DNA from: Luscinia megarhynchos
Lineage: Eukaryota; Chordata; Aves; Passeriformes; Turdidae
Assembly (NCBI GenBank): GCA_034336665.1
Contig: CM067592.1
Span: 28,059,819-28,123,818, forward strand
Direction of reading: 5' to 3'
Length of the DNA stretch: 64,000 nt
Part shown: in pieces, positions 51,616-64,000 of the stretch
Layout: each line of letters opens with the position of its first letter
Position numbering within the stretch: the first letter of the stretch is position 1
The notes under the pieces: generated by a model
Seen by the model: only the letters and a program-made list of their open reading frames with translations
Database searches by the model: none
What the model was told of the DNA's origin: nothing
Translations under genes and position numbers: made by a program

Positions 51616-54600
51616 TTCTTGTTCTGTGGTCTCACCTATGGACTTAACAGCATGCAATGGGTGCTGTCATCTTCCTCCTGTGAAACACTGTGGACACAAC
51701 TCACACCATAAAGGCAGAAACTGACTCTCATATATCATGTTGACAACATCTACGTAGCAGGTAATAAAGCATGCTCTATTTATGCCATATTTCAGATTTC
51801 TAAAGATAAATCTTGAATGCAATCTGAAGTATAACTTGAATTTTTTGAGTGTGCAGAACATGAAAAAACCTAAGCAGGAACATCGATTTACAAAGTTTAA
51901 AACAGATCAGGACATACAAAGCATTCTGCACAGTAAAAGGAAAAGAAATATAGGATGTTGGGTTATTGTCAGATGACCAGATTTAACTCTTCTTGGTGTG
52001 AAAGGACTCTCTTCTATGAAGCAGAAACACAGGGGTTCATCCAAAGCAAGGTGTAAAAACAATTTCCACTAAAAGTTTAAGAGATGGTAATGAAGATTTT
52101 AAAACTCATCCTTTAATGCCCTGGGGAAATGTTCATCCACTACATAATTTTATATACCTTTATCTAAGCATTTTCCATGATGTTTGACCCAAATCCAAAG
52201 GTCCTGTAAGGCTGTGCTGTTTAATAGGATGGCCTGCCAAGATCCTGGTTTCTGTTAATTACCCAGAAAATATAGAAGATCTAGTCAAATAAGCTATGAG
52301 ATAGGATGACATATGTTTTTGTTTAAACTTATCAGTTCGATGGCGAATTTCACTGTAGTTATTTTCTATATGGTTGCTGATATCAATTTTTATACAGAAA
52401 CTGACTAAATGAAGGGAATATTTATAATAACAAAGGAAGTTGAAATAAATTTACAATAACAAAGGAAATGAAATAAGTAAAACATCTTTTTTCATTACTC
52501 TACCTGTGTAATGAGTTAGGTAAACTAAAGGTTTGGCAATCATAAAATATACAGATTCCAGAACTTTACAAAATACTGAACTTCAGTCAGCAAATTTTCT
52601 GTCTTGCCTCATATGATAGTGCCTTCTTATGAATTTGGTCATATTTTCAAAATAATAAAATCTACAGCTCTTCTGGTGATACACAGCTTAACACTTTTTT
52701 TTTTTTTAATGTGTTAAATGTTTGAATGTACTGACATTTATACTGTCATACAGAGACCAGGTAAGAAGAGGAGGCTAAAAACTGTTTTCTTTTTGATGTT
52801 AAGTAATGTTTCAAAATTAAGCAAAAGTATTCCTGCCATTGAAGATGCAGTCTTTACTCTCTGATTACAAAGGCAGAAACTTGGACCAACTGTTCAGTGA
52901 TTCTTCATTTCTTGAAATTCCCATAGTATTTAATGTCTTTTCTGAAGTGACAATAGAATTTACCCAAGCTCCTTCCTTTCTTCTCTCTCTTCCCACAACA
53001 TTCAAATATCAAAAGAGGAAATTAATTTTAGAAATGTACCTAGTTACAAGCCAGCAAGCTAGGAGATACACATTTCAAAAAATGGCAGTATCTTCCAGAA
53101 ACAACTACTACCATCAAGGCTGCACATTGCACAGAAAATTTTAAGCAAAATGTAGTGCTAAGATCTGTGAAAGTACCTTGTGCAGTATGAGAATGTGAGC
53201 TAGTCTTACAGCATTGTTAAACTGTTTTGAAGCCTCTTTCAAAGAAGGCTTCTTTAACAAAGGAATATTTAGGGAGAAGATCTACAAAATATGAATACTC
53301 TCTGACACACTCTCCCCCGATTGCTTAACTTACACCACTGAATTGTTTACACCTGCCTCACAATGACTTAAAAAAGTTCTTAATTGACAAGCTTTTTGGA
53401 TGGCAGCAATTAAAGAAATACATTATTATAAATGCAAATCTGCATATAAAAATGCAATTATGAGTATTTGTAACACGGTATATTTGGACTTCACTAGGGG
53501 AATTTCTTTATTGTAAAAGAAGAATTGTTGTTCTGCACCTTTCTCTCTAAAACTTTTGTCTCTCAGGATAGTGGGGTATAGCTTTGCAAGATGGAAAAAA
53601 CATTGTAGTAGGTCTGAATTTTATTTGTCAGAGAACAATTTCGACTTAAGCTTCAATGCAGCACACCAAACTACTTTAAACAATGAAGTCTACAGCTGGA
53701 CTCATCTACCATAACAATGATGTGTACTTAGCTGACCAACTCGAGCCTTCCTTAAAATCTGCACAAGAACTACAGTGGTGAAAGTGAAGTCATCTGCTGG
53801 GTTCTGACTTCTTGTTAGTACATGAAAATTTAATAACATATGGCACATCAAGACAGAGTCACTGAGACATTATGACAGGTTATAAAAAATTAGCAAAAAA
53901 AAAAATTATTCTCAAAGTATCTTTACTCCCTTTGTCTTCCATATTCTCATTTGATTTTCTTACAGTAAGGTTATGATCTGAACCTTTAAAATTCAGACAT
54001 TAAAATAGAGAAAGTAAAAGCCACAGACTTACTCCAAAGTAATACTTTATCATATTCATTAAAAAATAAATTCTGTGCATTTAGTACACCATGTAAAAAT
54101 ATCCCAGCTTTGCTGAACAGGTAACTCAAACACAATTGAATGCTTAATCAAAACGTCTTCAAAGAATCAAACAGATTTTAGAGCAGTCTATTTGATTCAA
54201 CACCATTATAAATCATATATTAACAAAAAAACCCAAAACCCTTCTTCCTCTTCATCAAATGCAGTAGGGGCCAGAAATCTTTTTAAAAAATAATTATTTT
54301 ATCTTTATCTGTATTGCTAATTACTTTAATAAAGAAGTCCCTAACTCTCAACTCTGAACCCAATCTACACAGCAGGGATATCAGCATTTTTTTAAATCAC
54401 ATTGTCTCTTTTCAAATTGTTTTGCTTATGAAGACCTTGAAATTAACATCATAGTAAGTTTCTGAAATAAAACATATGCTCTGTGCCCTCATGAAATTGA
54501 ACTGAAAGTTTGAATTTAATTAATGGAAGCCAAGACATGGAGAGGAGAACTGTCAGCAACACTGTCGTACATAGCTGGAGAAGCAGATCAGCTGTGAAAT

Positions 54601-54639
54601 GTTTCACTGTGAACTGCGCCACCAGAGGCTCATTCACAC
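51616..54639. other. Intron sequence with one short tandem duplication
   Basis: AT-rich. A ~29-bp unit is duplicated at 52421-52477. A 101-aa plus-strand frame at 52839-53144 has no recognisable features. Confidence 0.55.
52421..52477 (+). repeat. Tandem duplication of a ~29-bp unit
   Basis: Two adjacent copies, each with TTTAYAATAACAAAGGAA followed by GAAATAA, differ by few substitutions and a small gap. Confidence 0.85.
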
Positions 54640-54798
54640 TGGCAGTCCTGGAGCCTCGGGACCCCTGCCCCAAAGAGGCTCACCTGTGAGCTCAGACCAG
54701 GCTGCTCAGGACTAGCTGAACTACAAAACCCCCAGCAAATGAGACAACACAGCCTCTTTCGGGCCTGGGCCCCATCCAACCATTCTGCTGAGGGAGGG

Positions 54799-54819
54799 AA
54801 AAAAAAAAAAAAAAAAAAA
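54799..54819 (+). repeat. Poly-A run (21 A)
   Basis: Uninterrupted A-run after GGGAGGG, between two GC-richer segments. It could be a retroposon tail, but no parent element is recognised. Confidence 0.85.
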
Positions 54820-54879
54820 GAGCATTTCCTTATTTCCATCCTGACCCTCTGGTACCCAACTTTGCGCTGCTGTCTCTCA

Positions 54880-55060
54880 AGCCCCACGACACGCGCTCAG
54901 CCGCGCCACGGCTCGGGCACGGGCACACAGACCACACAGGCCACGGGCTCTCCTCACGGGCACAGCACTGCCCTCCGCTCCCCCGCCACGGCCTCTGCAT
55001 TTCTCAGCTGCCACATGCGCTCTAACAAGCCCTGCACACAGCAGGAATAATTCCTGCCTT
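54880..55060. other. CpG-rich, GC-rich patch in the intron
   Basis: By eye about 14 CpG sites fall in roughly 145 bp from 54880 (for example CGACACGCGCTCAGCCGCGC), in sequence far more GC-rich than its surroundings. Short direct repeats of CACGGGCACA-type words are present. Open frames of 85-103 aa on both strands reflect composition, and none shows a protein family. It may be a small CpG island, a regulatory element or part of an unrecognised insertion. Confidence 0.6.
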
Positions 55061-55518
55061 GATCCATGACTGTCGCAGTTCGCATAGCCACAGAATATCG
55101 ATGCTTTTCCTTGCAAAAATCTTAGGTGTTGTTCAGTTAGATGAGGCATAAGCTGGTTTCCTTATGTAGCTATATACCCAAGTGTCTTACAAATTAGCTA
55201 CTGAAATATTAGCACAAATATCCTGTTTCGTAAAGATACAGTTACTTAAAATTTCTGTTTGCTTAGAAACATTCTGTTCTAACGCTAAATTTATATTCAG
55301 CAAATTGGTTGTGAATTACAACAAAGAAATCATTAAAAATAATACTTCTAAGAAGGTGTGTTTTCTTTGGCAATACTTGTTAAACTGTCGATTTTGTTTT
55401 TTTCTGGGCACCATCTATTCTTTCAACCACTTCTTCAAGAAATCACTTTATCTGAAGCAGTGTGCATCAATAGGTATTTTTAAAAAATGACAATGGGACA
55501 TAATGTGGGTCTATTTTT

Positions 55519-55555
55519 TTTTATTACCTGACATAGCATGTTTTATTACCTGACA
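55519..55555 (+). repeat. Short direct repeat (15 bp, 7-bp spacer)
   Basis: TTTTATTACCTGACA occurs at 55519-55533 and again at 55541-55555. Confidence 0.9.
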
Positions 55556-55629
55556 ACTTAATATTTATGTAAGCTACAAGTGCCACAAATAATTGGACTA
55601 AACTAATGGTCTTCATTTTAATGGGATTC

Positions 55630-55692
55630 TGTTTATTGTGGGTTTGTTTTTTTGTTTGGTTGGTTTTGTTTGTTTGGGGCTTTTTTTGTCCT
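55630..55692. repeat. T/G-rich low-complexity run
   Basis: GGGTTTGTTTTTTTGTTTGG and similar TTTG-type units. Confidence 0.8.
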
Positions 55693-57841
55693 CAGAGCCA
55701 TTTATTTAACTTGCTTGTTTTTCTGTTTCATTTTTAGATTATTTATTTATTAGAAAAAAGAGGCAGAAATGTTAAATGCTTGCTATCAAAATTGTTCTAC
55801 CATCGCATTATACAATTTATGAAACTGTCTTTGCACAGATATTTGTTAAGAACAAAAACCAGTGTCTTTATGGGAACCAAAAAGACATACAACTTAGTAC
55901 ATCTCCTCTGTCAATGGCCAAGATCAGATACAGAGATGAGTGCAATATGACTAATATATCATGAACCTTCTTCAATTTATTATTCCCAGCAGATTCAGGA
56001 CTTGTTACATTTGTGTACTCTTATAAAATACACTCTGGTGTACTCCACAGAAATGTGGAACTATTCCAAGCTCTGTTATTTTCTGTGGTTTCTATTACAG
56101 CTTTATAATCATACATCTGAAAATTTCACAAATACCTGGAATTGCTAAAAGTTGGAGAAAGCTCAAGCACAAATGACTGAGAATACACTTTGGAAAAGAG
56201 ATGCTGTCAGCTCCCATAGGTGTTTGACAGTTGTCATTTCTCCCTAATCTCACGTTTACTAACTCATAGGAGGTGATGCAAAACCCTTTATAAAAGGAGT
56301 GTTTACTGACCCTCTCAGTTGAGAACATGCTTGCCTTGACAGAAATAAATGGAATATATGGAATGAGAATGGACAGAATTTTTTTTTAAAAAAAAAGTGC
56401 CTAAGTGGCAATAAAATAAATGAAAAAAGAAATCATGTGTTTGCAATGCCATTTCCAAAGGATGGTTTTCTAGTCCCCGTTTCGCTTTACAAATGCATGC
56501 TTATATTGCCAAATTTCATTGAAATGAGCAGCACAGCCATTTAAAAGACATCAAATAAACATTCTTTTTATTACAGTGAAATGCAAATATCAAGTCTTAA
56601 CAAGTAAATCTAGGGTCTGTAATTTTAAAACAGCAATAACAGTAACCTCAGGCTATGTTTTTATTTTGCGGTTGACTTTATGAGAAGCAACTGTTATTTT
56701 TGTGTGGCACTTCAATGAGTCAGAGCCATGCTCACTCCACTTAAAACAGTGGCACTCTGGCAGTACTCGTGATGGAAAGTCAATGATTATTGGTCAATCC
56801 AATCATACTGTCCATCACACTCCTGGTGACAAGGTTTCAACCTATTTCAAATTTAAATGTCAGTGTTTACAGAAACATTTCTCAGACAGATTAAACCTAA
56901 GAGAGACTACAAATGAAGCCTGTAATAAAATTATGTAATTAGAAAAGCTCTAACAGATTCTCACAAAGCCCAGGTAATTACACTAGAAGTTTCTTAATAG
57001 ACAGATGATAGCAATGAATGCTTTGCCTATCTAGAGCTGCCCTTTTAGAGTCATGCAAAAATACACCTTTATTTCAGAAGACAGGAGTGTTACAGACAGA
57101 CCTACCCTCCATACCAGTCTTGAACAAGCAAAGAAGACATAAAACCAAAGAAATTGTGTGCCTGAGATAGATACAACATCTTTGTCTCTGTAGACAGAAA
57201 ATGTTTATTAATTTTTTTCCTCAAATACAGGAAATCAAGATAAGTGAGAAAGACTTATCTTCACATTCATTGTTATTTGCAGCTGGAACTAAACTGATGT
57301 AACAAAACAAATCTGATAGAAGTTTGCAAGCTGTCTAAATTTCAGAATAATACCTTAAAACAACAAAACCAACCATGAAACAGTTTACATTTGGGACTCA
57401 TAATGGAGAACGATATACAGATTTGTTTAGAATATTCTTTGGAACAGGTAGCATATAGATGCTTTGAATTAGTAGCCTAAAGGAAGAGTAAAATACTCAA
57501 CAGTGTTTAATACTGCAGAGAATTCCACCTTTGTATTTCTGTCTTTTCCTTGCAAATTCTGACAAAAGATATCACCATCCCACTAGATTGAGATAATCCA
57601 AGATGATCCAAGTCACGAGTCCAAGATCTACCTCTGTTACTGTAGTTAGAGAAAATTTTAATGACTTTCTTCAGAGCCAATTTTTATTTATAGTCAGTGT
57701 TTAGGCTCTAAGAATAACTATGGTGTTCTGAGGGAGTCTATTCACCACAGAAGTTGTTAATTCTTTAGCCCAACAAGCCCATTTATGTCTACAGGATTCT
57801 TCACAGACAAAGCTATTCTCCCAAATTCTTAAGTAACCTGT
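55693..57841. other. Intron sequence, nothing recognised
   Basis: AT-rich; no exon or repeat family recognised. Confidence 0.55.
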
Positions 57842-58250
57842 GCAACATAATGGGTGACAGGTCCAGCCCATTGGTTCCAGCCAGGACAGGGTTAATTTTG
57901 GCAGTAGCCAGGAGCCAGGAGCATTGCCAGGACCCAGAGAGCATTCCATACCACCTCACAGAGGAAGGATCCCTTCTGGGTCCTGTAGTAGGAAGTGAGC
58001 AGCTGAGTAATGTCAGGGTCTGCATGATGAGCATTTGCATGTACACACTTTGTTATTAATACACTTGCTGTTTCTGTCTGTTGTCTTATTTCATTGCTGT
58101 TTCCAGTAAAATATTCTTACCTCAACCCATGATCTTCAACTTCTGTGCCTTCAGTTGTTCTCTCCAGCCTGATGTGGGGTGGAGGGGAGGGGGAATTGAG
58201 AGGAGCATGGTTTCGAGCATTTTCATGGGAACACTAAACTGGGGAAGACA
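57842..58250 (+). mobile_element. Avian endogenous-retrovirus LTR fragment, plus orientation
   Basis: TTGGTTCCAGCCAGGACAGG followed by GTTAATTTTGGCAGTAGCCA, ATTCCATACC, then TTTCATTGCTGTTTCCAGTA, CTCAACCCATGATCTTCAAC and a G-rich 3' part ending near GGGGAAGACA. This order is that of a widespread bird LTR family, related at its 3' half to the copy at 33689-34271. Its 5' end is uncertain and the TATA/poly(A) signals are eroded. No retroviral genes are present. Confidence 0.78.
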
Positions 58251-61200
58251 TATTCCTACATAAGGACATACTTCTTCAGCAGAAATTTTTCTCTCCTAGT
58301 TAAAAATTCTTTTTCAAACATCCACCTGGTGTCATTTGCCAAAACTACAGAAGCATCTGGAGAGATCTTACTTCCACATCTGGGAAAAAATACATATATA
58401 ACAAATTTATTGTAACGCAGGTAATGTTAAGAGTGGGCAATTTGTTGGAAATTTATTGCAAATCAATTCCATCAGCGCAAAAATGGAGAAACCAGAGCAA
58501 GTGCTCTTAAGCAAACTTACTTAAGTTTGTTATCCATTCCTATACTACTGTATTAGGTTATAAAATAATGTATCCAAGAATGGAAAGTTTTTCCTTAACA
58601 AGGGAAAGACTAACCAACTAGTCCTGCCATTGAGCAACCCTCCTTATACTGGCCTTCACTGGAGTAGAAAGATTTAAATACAGCAATTGCCCATGGGTGT
58701 CTACTGTGCTTCAAATATGGTTTGGTGGGTAAGGTTCTGCCACGTCCTTGCCAAAAATAATGTCAAAACTGAGCATAAAGAAGTATGGCAACAGGTATCC
58801 CAATCTGAATTCATAGCTTGACCATATGAATTTTTTTAAAAAGAGAAACGAATTTCGTATTTTTCACTAGACTTCTCTATGCTCGTCTGCCTTAGAAATT
58901 CTATTTCATTTAATGTGTAGGAATGTCAATTTTTTTCTACCTGGAGAATGCGATTTTGAAACTTTTATATTTACTTACTGAGTAATAAAAACAGTTTGTC
59001 GATTTTTGTCACTTTTTAAAGATTAAATGAACTTTCTGTATGCTATTTTTGACTTCTAATAATTTAAATTCTCTTCATTGACATTCACTTCTGAATTCTT
59101 CCACTCTCAGGATTCTTCACATCTCTTACAGGACCTACAACTTCAAAAAAATTTACCAGTATCTAAAATTCATTTTTTCAAGGAGCAGTAGATGTCATGG
59201 ACTCCACATCCATTAACATCCCAGCCGAATCCAAGAGGATTGCTCTTTCTCTTATCCCATCTGTTACTCATAACTAATTATTTAACTTTAGTTTAACAAA
59301 ACTTTGGCATTTGAGAGACTGCTTTTATTTTTCTCACTCTTCCTCTACTGTTTGCCTAGAGCACTGTATTATGTTATATAATTTTCATAATAGCAGCCTT
59401 CAACTTTTTCTGCATTTTACTATCAACTCAGCTAATTTAAAACATAAACAGAAAGAAATAAATCCACCCACCACCTCAAGTGCAACAGGAAACGCATAAA
59501 ACAGGTAAGACATTTTTCAATGGAAAAAAATGCCACTGGAAAATACAGATTGCCCTTTTGCCCATCATTTTCACTACTTCATTCTCCCTCCACCAGTAAC
59601 CTAGGCTGTAAAAGAACTGCCTAAATTTTCTCCTTTATTCACAAAGCAAATTTGACAGTGCACAACAAATACCAAACCCATCTATTTTGAACAAATACAG
59701 AAAATATATATGCAACATTTGGTATCTCTTTTAATACATACTATCTGTCTACCTACTTTCTACCTACATACATGCTTATAATTTGAAAGTTTATTTTAAA
59801 ATTTAAAACTTACAATTTTTAAAATATGTTGACACAAAGGCTCTTTTTAAATGATAGTGTAACAGTGTCTCAGAACAGGCACTATTATAGTAGAAGATTG
59901 CAAAAAACATCAGTAAGTTCTACAATATGTAAAGAATAGAAAAGCAAATATTTTTAATGTAATATTCAATATTCATGCTTTCTTAAGACAACTTGAATAA
60001 AAATTGCTTTCAGTGCTTACTGAAAAGTTTTTTTGCATCACGACTGATGCAATTTCCAAGTGTAAGCAGGTTTTTGGAATCCAAACAAACCTAGCAGAGC
60101 AAGAAACAAGAGGGCCACTTGTGAATCAAACTGTTGTTAATTCTAGGGGCAAAAAAATAAGGTGTGACACAACACGAGAAATGGTACTGTTCTGTTGGAA
60201 ACACCAACATATGGTCAGGACCCATGCCAGTATCACCAGGATCCCAGCTCTTCCTGTTCAAGTCAGGGACTCCTGATATAACAATTTATCTGTTCTCTAG
60301 GTCAAAAGTTAAGTTGCAACCTTTCCAAAATTCATCATTAAGAAAAAAACGCAGGTGGCTAGGATAGAAATGGTTTGTGAAATCTAGGTGAGGTAACTGA
60401 AGGAATGCACTACCACAACAGCTTTGTCTTTTTAATTTCTTGCCTAGTAAAAGGCACATGATTATCTTGCTAATAATCCTGACAACATTTTCCATCAGGT
60501 GATGAAGATGAAAATAAAAAATTGATTTGATCCCTTGTTTAAAATAGAGCAAGCGTGTATGTTGCTGTCAATGTCCTTTTTAGGTCTGCCTTAGTAAGAT
60601 TAACCTTAGTTTCCTTGCCAGTCTACCAATAATAAAAGGTTGAGTAAAAAACCTGACATTCACTCCCTGCTTTAATAAATCCAGCAAAGGAACAAAAGGA
60701 GCTTTTTGTCACTGGACAGATGGATGTGGACAGACGTGTGGACAGAAGAGCTGTGACAAAGTCTCTCTCTCACAAAAGGAAGCTGGTGTTTGCTGCACTA
60801 GCTTCATAGTCTGTCCAAAGAAAGTGCTATTATTTTGCAGTACAAGAGAATTAGCCACTTCTAAAAGGAAAAACAAAGTATTGTCCAGGAGAAAGAAAGT
60901 AAATCATACAGAGATAAGAACAGTCAGGAATAGCTATCTGCTTGTGAAAAAATAACCATGGACATTACTATTTTCAGTAATTTCATTTTTCTTCTATATT
61001 TGAAACATTTAAAAATGCTGAAGTTACACAAATTTTGAATTTCTGTTTTTCATAATTCATGATTAAAATACTCTTACACTATAGAATTTTCTTATGGTGA
61101 CGAGCCTTGAACTACAACTGCAATTGTTGAAATGTAATCAGAAGATCCTTTTGAATATGTGAAGTATCAAAAGTCACCAAGGCAAAACTGAGACTGTATA

Positions 61201-62477
61201 AATTTATAACAATATTTGGAAAAGCAAAATATGACATTAGCTGTGCCTTTAGCAGAGAACATCCAGCTTCCTGCTCCATATTTCAGACTTTTTCCTATTA
61301 ATAATGTGGGTCTAGATATAGAAAATTACATAAATTATCAAATTTCTGGACGACAAAATTAAAAATTGATCACTCAAAACACTATCTAAACTTTGCACCA
61401 TTTTAGTTGACTCTGAATTCCACTATTAGTACTACCTACTGCTCAAACACTGGATTTAATGACTGTATTCAGAACTTCATGGTATGTGTATCAGTTTCAA
61501 TAGTTCCTAATACATTTAGTACATCACTTTCTTTAATGAAACCATTTCTTTCACTTGCTTTAAAAAGATGGTAAATCCTGAGGGCAATCAATATGCTTGA
61601 TATAATTAAGAAAATGGGGAAAAGTAATAGTAATATTTAGTTAAAAAGTAAGAATAATTTACCATGATCCAAATTAATAATATGTAGCTTTTAAACACTG
61701 CTCTGGTGGCATTTCAAAATATGAACATTACTACTTGACTACAGATCTACCATCAGTATTTAAGATTTGACCAATATTTCTTCGAAATATATAAGTATTT
61801 GTTAACGAAGAGAAAAAAAACACCAGAAAACTGAAGTCCTAAAAGATCAAACATCAAAAATCCTTAATTATTAAAACAGTCAATTTCTTTTTGAACTTAG
61901 TTTATTATTTCAAAGAAATATATTTATATTTTCTGAGCACCTAGATGCAACTATGCTACTGAGAGAATGTATGTGTTTCCCTCCTACAAACAGAATTTAA
62001 TTTAGCATAATAATTTTACAGCTACTAAAACCAATTTATTTGTGGATTCTTGTCTAAACTCTTCTTCCTGCTTCCAGTTCACCTTAAAGAAAAGCAGACC
62101 AATCATGATGACTCATCTGTAAAATAGAATTAGAGATCTTTCTGACATCAGAGTATAAAACAGCGTACATTAATAGCTGAAGATGGAAGCTAACCTGTTC
62201 CTAGTTAAGTTCAGCCTCTACCTTTACTACTGCTCGACCCTCTAACATGAAATTGCAGTAAACCTGTTCCTGAGGCTACCTGCTTTATCTCCCTTGCATT
62301 TTTAACCTAAAAATCTAATCCTAACAACTGATGTCCTATTGCACCCTTCTCCTTTTCTCATATGATAAAATCAGATCCAGTAAATTAATGTAGTGAGGAA
62401 GACAGACTCAGCACCCCACAAGGTAATTAGGCAAGGGTGCATTGAAAATGAAGGCTGGAAGAAGGTTATTTGCATGT
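58251..62477. other. Intron sequence, nothing recognised
   Basis: AT-rich, with a degenerate CTAC/CATA run near 59735-59775. No exon or transposon recognised. Confidence 0.55.
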
Positions 62478-62935
62478 ATAGAATCACAGAATCAGCTAGG
62501 TCTGAGATCAAGTCCAACCTGTGATCAAACACCACCATGTCAACCAGACCACAGCACCAATTGCTATATCCATTTCTTCCTCCAGAAATGGTGACCTTCC
62601 TGGGCAGCTCATTCTCAGATCTAATCACCCTTTCTGAGAAGAGTTTCTTTCCCATGTCCAACCTCAACCACCTTGGGCACAGTTTGACTGCTCTCTGGTC
62701 CTATTGCTGATTGCCCCAAGCAGAGGCCAACCCTCAGCTGACTACACACTCCTCTCAGGGAGTTGTAGGGAGTGATAAGGCTACCCCTGAGCCTCCTCTT
62801 CCCCCAGGTCCTTTCCTGTCAGGGCAGCTCTTCAGTCACTCTGCCCCAAGTCTGTAAAGCTGCCTGGGGTTGTTGTGGACAAGTGTCAGCACTTGGCCTT
62901 GTTGAACTTGCTGTTTTCTCTGCCCATCTGTTTAG
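62478..62935 (-). mobile_element. CR1 LINE 3' fragment, minus orientation
   Basis: ATAGAATCACAGAATCAGCT opens the reverse CR1 3' end. AAGTCCAACCTGTGATCAAA, TTCCTGGGCAGCTCATTCTC and AGTTGTAGGGAGTGATAAGG follow in CR1 order, as does GCACTTGGCCTTGTTGAACT, from the reverse-transcriptase end. It is 5'-truncated; the right edge is approximate. Confidence 0.9.
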
Positions 62936-63024
62936 CTAATTGGATGATTGGTTGAAGGATCAGGAGCACAGCTTGTGACTTCCTTGATCCTTCTGGCAAC
63001 AAGGAATAATATTGATAGGAATAG

Positions 63025-64000
63025 GCAGATCCATCAGGTCAACGCTGAGACTTGTGTAATCAGAAAAATTTTGGGATATTTTTGGGTTTTTTGATCATGA
63101 GATCATCTATTTAACACCTGGTGTACTAACACTGGATGGGATGCATCGTTCTAGGAGGGGAAAAGGAGTTCTAGTACACTAGAACTCCACTAGACAGGAG
63201 TAGCACACTTCGTTGATAGAGATTTAAACTACCTTGGTAAAGGACCAAATCAGCCCTGCCAGTGACGAACAATGGGATGGTGTGACAAAACTTACGGGAA
63301 CAAGCACTAATGGGATCCTTGCAGCAGCTTCAGGAGATGTTAGGTACAATGCAGCACACCTGAGATACTTCTACACTAATGCATGCAGCATGAGGAACAA
63401 ACAAGATGAGCTAGACCCAGCCCCAAAGATTTGACACCACCGGTGAAAGTGAAAAGTGGTGGGATGAAACCTGTGACTGGAGTGCCCTGCTGGATGGTTA
63501 CAGGCTCTTCAGGAGGGGAAGGCAGCAAGAAGAGGCAGAGGTGTGGCACTGTACATTGTGGAGTGGAATGTACGGAGCTCATGGCCAGCAATGGCCAATT
63601 GAGAGCCTCTGGGTAAGAATCAAGGGGAAAAAATAATTCACATGTCATCTCAGGAGTCTACTACAGCCCTCCTTGCCAGGATGATGTTGTCAACAAATCA
63701 CTTCTTTGAAGTACTAAGGGATACTTCCAGGTCAACTGCCCTTGTTGTTCTGGGGGAATTCAACTTGCCAGAAATCAAATGGGAGTATCACACAGTTGGG
63801 CCAGAAGATTCCTCAAAATTCTGGATGACAACTTTATAGAACAAGTGCTAAGGGAGCTGGCTCAGAAAGATGCCCCCATGATCTGCTGCGTGACAACGGT
63901 GACCACGAAGTGATCAAATTTAAAATCTCTGTTTACAGGAGAAAAAGTGCCAGCAAAACCTCAACCCCGCACATGAGAAATGCAGACTTCAAGAGGCTCA
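63025..64000 (+). mobile_element. CR1 LINE 5' portion with decayed endonuclease, plus orientation, continues past window
   Basis: A frame near 63366-63422 encodes YFYTNACSMRNKQDELD, the start of the CR1 endonuclease domain. Further right, several frames give the expected succession: a GYRLFRR-like segment near 63495, ESLWVRIKGK-like near 63601, a GVYYxPP-like segment near 63652, a GEFNLPEI segment near 63756, and a DHEVIKFKI-like segment near 63904. Frame changes between them and in-frame stops make it non-functional. Sequence before ~63300 is probably CR1 5' region but the start is uncertain. Confidence 0.88.

Larger units (their letters stand above)
2316..64000 (-). other. Large PTPRD intron upstream of the Ig2 exon (at least 61.7 kb, 5' end outside window)
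   Basis: From the acceptor at 2316 to the right edge I found no further PTPRD coding exon on the minus strand, in particular no Ig1 sequence. Because the 2315 acceptor must pair with an upstream donor, the whole span is read as one intron. This agrees with the very large 5' introns known for the gene. The absence was judged by eye; a 140-150 nt exon could in principle be missed. Confidence 0.75.

Noticed and set aside
52839..53144. 101-aa plus-strand frame considered as a possible small gene
   Set aside because: No homology recognised, no promoter or splice context, in the middle of intron sequence.
54630..55149. Overlapping 85-103 aa frames on both strands
   Set aside because: Explained by the GC-rich composition and the A21 run (lysine/phenylalanine stretches); no protein family.
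2316..64000. Searched for PTPRD Ig1 exons on the minus strand
   Set aside because: No matching sequence seen by eye; the upstream donor is presumed outside the window.

Overview
This is a eukaryotic, almost certainly avian, genomic window. It is AT-rich, has no dense coding, and carries many truncated CR1 LINEs (several ending in the ATTCTATG-type 3' tail) and several LTR families that I recognise from bird, especially songbird, genomes. No bacterial, phage or CRISPR content is visible.

The only host gene supported is PTPRD (receptor-type protein tyrosine phosphatase delta), transcribed from the minus strand. Its second Ig-domain exon lies at 2127-2315. Downstream in the transcript (leftwards) are two tiny exons with exact splice sites: 9 nt at 875-883 (adds Glu-Ser-Ile) and 18 nt at 127-144 (adds Gly-Gly-Thr-Pro-Ile-Arg). 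Together they are the 'meA' micro-exon cassette that tunes which postsynaptic partners PTPRD binds. All three exons are phase 1 to phase 1 and multiples of three, so every combination keeps the frame. The gene identity rests on the residues in the exon, including the TSNNNGR segment that separates PTPRD from PTPRS and PTPRF.

Everything from 2316 to 64000 reads as part of one very large intron upstream of the Ig2 exon; the Ig1 exons were not seen. The intron holds at least nine CR1 pieces in both orientations and six LTR pieces. A solo LTR at 48405-48747 has a perfect 6-bp target duplication. Another LTR (24981-25680) sits inside a CR1 whose sequence resumes on the far side. A full-length-looking LTR lies at 33689-34271, two adjacent LTR fragments at 39105-39985, and one more at 57842-58250. 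A short CpG-rich patch at 54880-55060 stands out from the AT-rich surroundings. No transposon ORF is intact.

Bird PTPRD is known to map to the Z chromosome, so the window is probably Z-linked (inference). Most long ORFs in the window are chance or lie in decayed CR1; the protein-coding content that matters is 216 nt of exon.
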